Shown in pieces: positions 1-4,992 of a stretch of 6,979 nt of DNA. The notes under the pieces are model-generated. The model made no database searches, was not told the origin of the DNA, and saw nothing but the letters and a program-made list of their open reading frames with translations. This DNA is from an uncultured Clostridia bacterium (GTDB lineage Bacteria > Bacillota > Clostridia > Oscillospirales > Acutalibacteraceae), in NCBI GenBank assembly GCA_945875045.1, contig CAMCIX010000081.1, positions 1-6,979 on the forward strand. The letters run 5' to 3'. Position 1 is the first letter of the stretch, and each line of letters opens with the position of its first letter. Both the position numbers and the translations under genes were made by a program.

Positions 1-37
1 ATGCGTAATATGTTTTTCTTAATTACGAATTACGCAT
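1..37. repeat. Inverted repeat at the left edge of the window
   Basis: ATGCGTAAT at 1-9 is the exact reverse complement of ATTACGCAT at 29-37, separated by 19 bases that include a T-rich stretch (13-20). The left arm has the orientation of repeat copy 2 and the right arm lies in copy 1. It could be a remnant of a palindromic interspersed element or a foldback at a contig end. The stem is AT-rich and lacks a GC-rich core with a following U-tract, so it does not look like an intrinsic terminator. Confidence 0.5.
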
Positions 38-53
38 TACGAATTACGAATTA
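19..53. repeat. Heptamer tandem repeat array, copy 1 (CGAATTA units)
   Basis: Reading the + strand, four 7-bp units follow each other: CGAATTA (26-32), CGCATTA (33-39), CGAATTA (40-46) and CGAATTA (47-53), preceded by a partial TTAATTA (19-25). The reverse complement of 28-53 is identical over 26 bases to 2800-2825, so this is the same repeat as copy 2 in the opposite orientation. The variant unit with GC in place of GA sits at the corresponding place in both copies, which suggests common descent rather than independent slippage. The array ends only about 18 bases before the uppS start and directly abuts its ribosome binding site. Function unknown. Confidence 0.85.
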
Positions 54-54
54 A

Positions 55-73
55 AAAGGTTGGTGATTTTTTG
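55..73 (+). promoter_or_regulatory. Ribosome binding site and TTG start of uppS
   Basis: AAAGG (56-59 region) and GGTGAT (62-67) resemble the extended Shine-Dalgarno AAAGGAGGTGAT with one extra base. GGTGAT pairs with the 3' end of 16S rRNA and stands 3 nt before TTG at 71. The same 12-mer, GGTGATTTTTTG, occurs at the ispG start (3911-3922), which supports TTG as the start in both genes. Confidence 0.7.
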
Positions 74-787
74 CCGTTATTTAAAAAGAAAAATACTGCC
101 GAAAGACCGCTGCCCCGCCATATCGCCATAGTTATGGACGGCAACGGCAGATGGGCGAAAAAACGGGGACTTCCCCGCTCGGCAGGTCACGTCTCGGGGG
201 CCAAAACCTTTAAAACGATTGCCCGCTACTGCAATAAAATAGGGCTCGAATACCTGACGGTCTACGCCTTTTCGACAGAAAACTGGAAACGCCCGCCCGA
301 GGAGGTTGAGGGCATTATGAACCTGCTTCGCGACTATTTAAAGGACGCGGAAAACTTTAAGCAGGAGAATATAAGGGTCAAGTTTATCGGCGACCCGACC
401 CCGCTTGCAGACGATATAAAGGAGCTTATGAAGAAGGACGAGGACGGCTCCAAGAACGCGACGGGTCTTAAGCTTAACATTGCGATAAACTACGGCGGCA
501 GAGACGAATTAGTTCACGCGGTCAAAAAAATCATTGACGAGGGCGTACCTATGGGCGAAATCACCGAGCAGACTATTTCCGACCGGCTTTACACCGCCGG
601 TATGCCCGACCCCGACTTTATTATAAGACCCAGCGGCGAATACCGCACCTCCAATTATCTTTTGTGGCAGTCGGCGTATTCCGAGTACTGGTTTTCGGAC
701 GTTTTGTGGCCCGACTTTACCCCAAAGCATTTGGAAAAGGCGATTGAGGACTACAACCGCCGCAACCGCCGTTTCGGAGGAGTTTAG
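71..787 (+). CDS. uppS: Isoprenyl transferase (undecaprenyl diphosphate synthase)
   Basis: Cis-prenyltransferase that adds IPP units to farnesyl diphosphate to make undecaprenyl diphosphate, the lipid carrier for peptidoglycan and other wall polymers; cytosolic, membrane-associated. The 238-residue product has the usual family length. Visible motifs are HIAIVMDGNGRWAKKRG (17-33) with the catalytic Asp23 and the phosphate-binding loop, His40 in the following GHVSGAK segment, FSTENW, and the C-terminal IRPSGEYRTSN block (185-195) with Arg186 and Arg192 for IPP phosphate binding, followed by LLWQSAYSEYWF with the metal-linked Glu205. The RTSN variant replaces the more common RLSN/RISN. The start is TTG at 71, since no ATG precedes the first motif and a good ribosome binding site is present. 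It is the first gene seen in the cluster; frr, usually upstream, would be off the contig. cdsA starts 3 nt after its stop. Family assignment is secure; exact chain length (C55) is inferred from context. Confidence 0.97.
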   Translation: MPLFKKKNTAERPLPRHIAIVMDGNGRWAKKRGLPRSAGHVSGAKTFKTIARYCNKIGLEYLTVYAFSTENWKRPPEEVEGIMNLLRDYLKDAENFKQENIRVKFIGDPTPLADDIKELMKKDEDGSKNATGLKLNIAINYGGRDELVHAVKKIIDEGVPMGEITEQTISDRLYTAGMPDPDFIIRPSGEYRTSNYLLWQSAYSEYWFSDVLWPDFTPKHLEKAIEDYNRRNRRFGGV

Positions 788-793
788 CTTATG
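776..793 (+). promoter_or_regulatory. Ribosome binding site of cdsA inside the uppS 3' end
   Basis: GGAGGA at 776-781 lies within the last codons of uppS (FGGV) and is 9 nt upstream of the cdsA ATG at 791. The arrangement implies translational coupling of the two genes. Confidence 0.8.
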
Positions 794-1669
794 AAAACAA
801 GAATTATATCGGGCGTTGTTATGGCGCTTATCGTAGCAGTGTTTTTAGTGCTTGGAATACTTGTAAGCCCGCTTTTTATTACTGCTTTTATTGCCGCTGT
901 TACGGCGGTTGCGGTTTATGAGCTTTTGCATAACGCGGCGGGAATAAAATCTAAGGCGGCGCTTATAGGTGCGTGCGCCTTTTCGGTGCTTTTCGTTGTG
1001 GGAGCGGACGAGAATTTACAAGGTATAATATATTCATTTTTTCCCTATTCCGCAGATACAATAGTACCCCAATCAACGAAATTTTACAATTATTGGTCCT
1101 ACGGTTTTTCGGGGCTTGTTATACTCTATTTTATCTTTGCGGCAATAGTTATTCTCAAAAATCACAAGGACTTCGGTTTGGCGCAGATTGCCGCGCTGTT
1201 CGGCTTTCCGCTGCCATACGCCTATGCTTTCAGCTGTTTGGGCGGTATAATTTCGCATATGGACGGAATTTTCTATCTGCTTTTGCTCCTTAATTTTTCA
1301 AGCGTTTGCGATATGGGGGCGTATTTTGTCGGCAGTACCTTGGGTAAGCACAAGCTTTGCCCCGAGATAAGCCCTAAAAAGACGGTTGAGGGCGCTGTGG
1401 GCGGAATTTTGTCGAGCCTTGTCGTAACCCTTATTATGGTTTTCGCCTTTTCTGTTACCGAAAAGCTTTTAGCCGCCCTTATTTTGACCGTGCCTTTCTG
1501 CATATTAGGTATGATAGGCGACCTTTTCGCCTCGGCTATCAAGCGCACGGCGGGAATTAAGGACTACGGTAATTTAATTCCGGGTCACGGCGGAATACTT
1601 GACAGATTTGATAGTATAATTATGATAGCCCCCCTCTTTTCAATCTTTGTAACTGCGGGGATAATGTGA
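791..1669 (+). CDS. cdsA: Phosphatidate cytidylyltransferase (CDP-diacylglycerol synthase)
   Basis: Integral membrane enzyme that converts phosphatidic acid and CTP to CDP-diacylglycerol, the branch-point precursor of phosphatidylglycerol and related phospholipids. The 292-residue protein is made of successive hydrophobic segments from residue 6 onward. It ends with the complete CDP-diacylglycerol synthase signature at residues 248-274: S-A-I-K-R, then K257-D258, then PGHGGILDRFD with His266, Asp271 and Asp274. The conserved cytoplasmic SPKKTVEGAVGG stretch also precedes the last membrane segments. A loop around residues 74-100 (near 1010-1090) is AT-richer and looks lineage-specific. The ATG start has a strong GGAGGA site. 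Its TGA stop (1667-1669) shares one base with the dxr ATG, so dxr translation is probably coupled. Family assignment is secure. Confidence 0.96.
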   Translation: MKTRIISGVVMALIVAVFLVLGILVSPLFITAFIAAVTAVAVYELLHNAAGIKSKAALIGACAFSVLFVVGADENLQGIIYSFFPYSADTIVPQSTKFYNYWSYGFSGLVILYFIFAAIVILKNHKDFGLAQIAALFGFPLPYAYAFSCLGGIISHMDGIFYLLLLLNFSSVCDMGAYFVGSTLGKHKLCPEISPKKTVEGAVGGILSSLVVTLIMVFAFSVTEKLLAALILTVPFCILGMIGDLFASAIKRTAGIKDYGNLIPGHGGILDRFDSIIMIAPLFSIFVTAGIM

Positions 1670-2802
1670 TGAAAAAACTGATAATTTTAGGCTCTACAGG
1701 CTCTATAGGCGTTCAGGCGTTAGAGGTTGCCGAACGAAACGGCTATAAGGTTACCGCCTTAGCGGCGGGAAAAAATACCGAACTGCTCGAAAAGCAGGCG
1801 AGAAAGTTTAAGCCCGATATTGTCGCCGTTTCGGACGAAGCTGCGGCAAGCGACCTTAAAATCAGGCTTGCGGACACCGATATTAAGGTGCTTTCGGGTA
1901 AAGAGGGGATCTGCGCCGCCGCACAGTATGAGGGCGATATTGTTTTAAACGCGATTGTAGGAATAGCGGGACTGCGACCCACCCTTGCGGCGATTGATGC
2001 AAAAAAAACAATAGCGCTGGCAAACAAGGAAACCCTTGTGGCGGGGGGAGAAATTGTCAACCGAAGAATAAGAGAAACGGGCGTAAAGCTTTTACCCGTG
2101 GACAGCGAGCATTCCGCAATTTTTCAGTCTTTACAAGGCGCGCCCAAAGGCTCGATTAAAAAATTACTCCTTACCGCCTCGGGCGGTCCGTTTTACGGCA
2201 AAACTAAAAAGGAGCTTGAAAGCGTTACCGTAAAGGACGCGCTCAATCACCCCAACTGGTCTATGGGGGCGAAAATCACGGTCGATTCCGCAACCCTTAT
2301 GAACAAGGGGCTTGAGGTTATTGAGGCGGTGCGGCTGTTTGATGTTGCACCCGATGATATTGAGGTACTTGTGCATAGGCAGAGCATTGTTCATTCAGGT
2401 GTAGAGCTTTCCGACGGGGCGGTTATAGCCCAATTAGGCACGCCCGATATGAGACTTCCGATTCAGTATGCGCTTACCTACCCTGAGCGTGCAGACTTTG
2501 CCTTCGAGCGTCTAAGCCTTGCGGATATTGGCACGCTGACCTTTGAAAGACCCGATACCGATACCTTCCGCTGTCTGCCGATTTGCATTGAGGCGGTAAA
2601 GCGTGGCGGGCTTGCCCCCGCGGCGGTAAACGGAGCAAACGAGGAGGCGGTCGCCCTCTTCCTTAGCGGTAAAATTAAATTTTTGCAGATTGCCGAATTA
2701 GCGGAAAAAGCCCTTAATTCGGTTAATAATAAAAAGGAATACACAATAGAGGATGTTTTCGAGGCGGACAAAGCGGCGAGGGAGTTAATTTGTAATTCGT
2801 AA
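1669..2802 (+). CDS. dxr: 1-deoxy-D-xylulose 5-phosphate reductoisomerase
   Basis: NADPH- and metal-dependent enzyme of the MEP pathway that turns 1-deoxyxylulose 5-phosphate into 2-C-methylerythritol 4-phosphate; the target of fosmidomycin. From the ATG at 1669 the product is 377 residues, normal for the family. Seen in order: the Rossmann NADPH motif GSTGSIG (8-14), ALANKETLV, the metal ligands in PVDSEHSAIFQ (Asp145, Glu147, with Ser146), TASGGPF (Ser171), HPNWSMG (His194), and MNKGLEVIEA (Asn212, Lys213, Glu216), matching the E. coli active-site set by spacing. GTG at 1666 is an alternative start two bases earlier in the overlap; I prefer ATG because it makes a TGATG stop/start overlap with cdsA and yields MKKLIILGSTG. 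Upstream GGGG (1657-1660) is a weak ribosome binding site, so coupling to cdsA is likely. The final Asn-Ser codons and the TAA stop lie inside heptamer repeat copy 2. Confidence 0.97.
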   Translation: MKKLIILGSTGSIGVQALEVAERNGYKVTALAAGKNTELLEKQARKFKPDIVAVSDEAAASDLKIRLADTDIKVLSGKEGICAAAQYEGDIVLNAIVGIAGLRPTLAAIDAKKTIALANKETLVAGGEIVNRRIRETGVKLLPVDSEHSAIFQSLQGAPKGSIKKLLLTASGGPFYGKTKKELESVTVKDALNHPNWSMGAKITVDSATLMNKGLEVIEAVRLFDVAPDDIEVLVHRQSIVHSGVELSDGAVIAQLGTPDMRLPIQYALTYPERADFAFERLSLADIGTLTFERPDTDTFRCLPICIEAVKRGGLAPAAVNGANEEAVALFLSGKIKFLQIAELAEKALNSVNNKKEYTIEDVFEADKAARELICNS

Positions 2803-2825
2803 TTCGTAATTCGTAATGCGTAATT
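2786..2825. repeat. Heptamer tandem repeat array, copy 2 (TAATTCG units)
   Basis: Units on the + strand are TAATTTG (2786-2792), TAATTCG (2793-2799, 2800-2806, 2807-2813), TAATGCG (2814-2820) and a partial TAATT (2821-2825). The array overlaps the last codons of dxr and supplies its TAA stop (2800-2802), then runs into the 51-nt dxr-rseP gap. In this orientation every frame meets TAA within 21 bases. It is the inverse of copy 1 at 19-53. Short heptamer arrays of this general kind are known between genes in some bacteria; a function for this one is not evident. Confidence 0.88.
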
Positions 2826-2850
2826 ATTATACGATAAAATATTTTTTCAG

Positions 2851-2865
2851 CAGGTGATTATTATT
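2851..2865 (+). promoter_or_regulatory. Shine-Dalgarno-like site at the rseP start
   Basis: AGGTGAT at 2852-2858 is the best ribosome binding site before rseP and resembles the GGTGAT sites of uppS and ispG. It overlaps the only upstream in-frame conventional start, GTG at 2854. At the spacing seen for uppS and ispG (3 nt after GGTGAT), the start would fall near the ATT codons at 2860 or 2863 rather than on an ATG, GTG or TTG. Confidence 0.5.
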
Positions 2866-3915
2866 TCGGCTTTTTTGAATGTATGGGGTAATGTGTGGCC
2901 CTATCTTGTTGCGGTTCTTCTTTTCCTTTTGCTTATTGTTATTCACGAATTCGGGCATTTTATCGCCGCAAAGCTTTTGGGCGTTAGGGTAAACGAGTTC
3001 GCGGTGGGCTTCGGTCCCAAGCTTTTTTCAAAACAAGGCAAAGAAACCAAATATTCGGTAAATCTAATACCCTTAGGCGGCTACTGCGCTATGGAGGGCG
3101 AGGACGAGCAAAGCGGCGACGAACGCGCCTTCTGCAACAAAAAGCCGTGGCGGCGGTTTATTATCGTCGCTATGGGCGCGATTTTCAATCTGCTTTTAGG
3201 ACTTGTTATCGTAGCGGCTACCCTTGCGCCCCAAAAAAGCTTTGCCTCTACCGTGGTTGCCGAGTTTGCCGAAAACGCGGTAAGCGAACAGAGCGGGCTT
3301 ATGGTAAACGATAAAATCGTCGAGGTGGAGGGCAGAAAAATATTCTCCACCTACGATTTAAGCTACGCCTTTACCAACGTTGAGGACGGAAAAATTGACA
3401 TTACAGTAAAGCGTGACGGCGAAAGGGTAGAGCTTAAAGATGTGGCTTTTGAAACCTCCGAGGAAAACGGAATAAGCTATCTTAATGTGGATTTTAAGGT
3501 CTACGGCATAAAAAAGACGGTCGGCTCCTTTATAAAGCAAACCTTCTCTATCGCCGCCTCCTACTGTGCGGTGGTGTGGCGCTCGCTTATTGACCTTATA
3601 ACGGGCAAATACGGCATAAGCGCGGTTTCGGGGCCTGTCGGCGTTACGGCGGTAATCGGCTCGGCGGCAAAGCAAAGCCTTAAAAATATACTGCCTATCA
3701 TGGCGCTTATCACCATTAACTTAGGGTTCTTAAATCTCCTGCCCGTTCCCGCGCTTGACGGCGGAAGACTGTTGTTTATTCTAATAGAAATGATTTTCAG
3801 AAAGCCCGTACCTCAAAGGTACGAGGCGGCGGTTCACGCGGCAGGCTTTGCTGTTTTAATCGGCTTTATGCTGCTTATTACCGCTAAGGATATTTGGTCG
3901 CTTATAACGGGGTGA
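2854..3915 (+). CDS. rseP: RIP (site-2) zinc metalloprotease, RseP/RasP type
   Basis: Intramembrane protease that cuts membrane-embedded substrates; in the family these include anti-sigma factors and cleaved signal peptides. With GTG at 2854 the product is 353 residues. A first membrane helix carries the zinc site HEFGH (31-35). A second hydrophobic segment follows at about 100-123. A single PDZ domain lies at about 132-200 (SGLMVNDKIVEVEG). The C-terminal membrane helices contain NLLPVPALDGG (294-304) with the third zinc ligand Asp302. One PDZ domain is typical of Firmicutes, against two in E. coli. The start is uncertain: GTG 2854 overlaps the only good ribosome binding site, ATT 2860/2863 would fit the spacing, and TTG 2875 would place HEFGH about 24 residues in, close to other family members. 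Its TGA stop sits inside the ispG ribosome binding site. The substrate cannot be told from the sequence. Confidence 0.94.
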   Translation: MIIISAFLNVWGNVWPYLVAVLLFLLLIVIHEFGHFIAAKLLGVRVNEFAVGFGPKLFSKQGKETKYSVNLIPLGGYCAMEGEDEQSGDERAFCNKKPWRRFIIVAMGAIFNLLLGLVIVAATLAPQKSFASTVVAEFAENAVSEQSGLMVNDKIVEVEGRKIFSTYDLSYAFTNVEDGKIDITVKRDGERVELKDVAFETSEENGISYLNVDFKVYGIKKTVGSFIKQTFSIAASYCAVVWRSLIDLITGKYGISAVSGPVGVTAVIGSAAKQSLKNILPIMALITINLGFLNLLPVPALDGGRLLFILIEMIFRKPVPQRYEAAVHAAGFAVLIGFMLLITAKDIWSLITG

Positions 3916-3922
3916 TTTTTTG
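3908..3922 (+). promoter_or_regulatory. Ribosome binding site and TTG start of ispG overlapping the rseP stop
   Basis: GGTGAT at 3911-3916 contains the rseP stop TGA (3913-3915) and is followed after 3 nt by TTG at 3920. The 12-mer GGTGATTTTTTG is identical to that at uppS (62-73). Ribosomes ending rseP would sit on the ispG initiation site, so coupling is expected. Confidence 0.72.
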
Positions 3923-4972
3923 TATACAAACGATAAAACAAAAAAGGTTTTTGCGGGGCAAACCGCAATCGGCGGCGGCTCGCCCGTTTCGGTGCAGTCG
4001 ATGCTTTGCGTTCCCGCGCACAATATGGAGGGTAATGTTGCCCAAGCGAAGGCGCTTGAAAAAGCGGGCTGCGATATTGTGAGAATTTCAGTACCCGATA
4101 CCGAGGCGGTTAAAACCCTTGCCGCCGTAAAGGAAAATGTGTCTATCCCCGTTGTCGCCGACATTCATTTTGATTATAAATTAGCCCTCGAAAGCGTTGC
4201 CGCGGGGGCGGATAAAATTCGCATTAATCCCGGAAATATCGGCTCGGACGATAGGGTGAAAGCGGTCGCCTCCGCCTGTAAAACGGCGGGAGTGCCTATT
4301 AGAATCGGCGTAAATTCAGGCTCCCTTGAAAAGAGCATACTTGAAAAATACGGCTCGCCAACCCCCGAGGCAATGGTGGAAAGCGGGCTTTACCATATTT
4401 CCTTACTCGAAAAATTTGACTTTGACGATATTGTGCTGTCGCTAAAAAGCTCGGACGTTATGAAAATGTATAAGGCGTATGAGCTTGCCGCCGAAAAGTG
4501 TCGCTACCCTCTGCACTTAGGTGTGACCGAGGCGGGTACGGCTCAAATGGGAACAATAAAATCCGCCGCGGGAATAGGCGGACTTTTACTTCGCGGCATA
4601 GGCGCTACAATAAGAATATCCCTTACCGACGATCCCGTAAAGGAGGTCGAGTCGGGTATTAACCTGCTCCGCGCCTTGGGACTTCGAGTCGGCGGGATAA
4701 AATTTGTCTCCTGCCCGACCTGCGGCAGGACGAAAATCGACCTAATAGGGCTTGCAAACGAGGTTGAAAGAAGACTTAGCGGGGTTAATAAGGATATTAC
4801 AGTTGCGGTTATGGGCTGTGTAGTAAACGGACCGGGCGAGGCAAGAGAAGCCGACATCGGCATAGCGGGCGGCGACGGCTGCGGACTGCTCTTTAAGCAG
4901 GGAGAAATTATCCGCAAAATCCCCGAGGAACGCCTCTTAGACGAGCTTTTAAGCGAAATAGAAAAAATGTAA
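3920..4972 (+). CDS. ispG: 4-hydroxy-3-methylbut-2-enyl diphosphate synthase (GcpE)
   Basis: Iron-sulfur enzyme of the MEP pathway that reductively opens methylerythritol 2,4-cyclodiphosphate to HMBPP, using flavodoxin or ferredoxin electrons. The 350-residue product has the compact bacterial two-domain layout: a TIM barrel over roughly the first 240 residues (VQSML near the N-terminus, VVADIHFDYKLAL, KIRINPGNIG, IRIGVNSGSL), then a C-terminal [4Fe-4S] domain. Cluster ligands are Cys265 and Cys268 in SCPTCGRTKIDL, Cys300 in VMGCVVNGPGEA, and Glu307, equivalent by spacing to the E. coli set. The TTG start is supported by the repeated GGTGATTTTTTG context. It lies 4 nt after rseP and 17 nt before polC. 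Together with dxr it places two MEP enzymes in one operon with UppS, which uses the pathway product. Assignment is secure. Confidence 0.97.
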   Translation: MYTNDKTKKVFAGQTAIGGGSPVSVQSMLCVPAHNMEGNVAQAKALEKAGCDIVRISVPDTEAVKTLAAVKENVSIPVVADIHFDYKLALESVAAGADKIRINPGNIGSDDRVKAVASACKTAGVPIRIGVNSGSLEKSILEKYGSPTPEAMVESGLYHISLLEKFDFDDIVLSLKSSDVMKMYKAYELAAEKCRYPLHLGVTEAGTAQMGTIKSAAGIGGLLLRGIGATIRISLTDDPVKEVESGINLLRALGLRVGGIKFVSCPTCGRTKIDLIGLANEVERRLSGVNKDITVAVMGCVVNGPGEAREADIGIAGGDGCGLLFKQGEIIRKIPEERLLDELLSEIEKM

Positions 4973-4977
4973 AAAAC

Positions 4978-4992
4978 GGAGTGTAAAAAGTG
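4978..4992 (+). promoter_or_regulatory. Ribosome binding site and GTG start of polC
   Basis: GGAG at 4978-4981 stands 8 nt before GTG at 4990, in the short AT-rich ispG-polC gap. No hairpin or promoter is visible in this gap, so polC is probably read from the upstream operon transcript. Confidence 0.65.

Noticed and set aside
19..53. CRISPR-like array
   Set aside because: The units are 7 bp, directly adjacent and without spacers, so this is a simple tandem repeat.
996..1029. TATAAT inside cdsA (1024-1029)
   Set aside because: The nearest TTG-type -35 (996-1001) is 22 bp away and TTTACA (1015-1020) is too close. It lies within a well-supported coding region.
1010..1090. AT-richer stretch in cdsA as a possible insertion
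   Set aside because: The frame is intact, hydrophobic segments resume on both sides and no repeats flank it. A variable loop is the simpler reading.
1743..2060. Long minus-strand and alternate-frame open frames over uppS, cdsA, dxr, rseP, ispG and polC
   Set aside because: They lie wholly inside genes with complete family motifs, show no recognisable domains and have biased composition expected of antisense frames.
2821..2850. Possible promoter in the dxr-rseP gap (TATTAT 2825-2830, TAAAAT 2835-2840)
   Set aside because: The -10-like hexamers arise in AT-rich and repeat sequence, and no acceptable -35 lies about 17 bp upstream.
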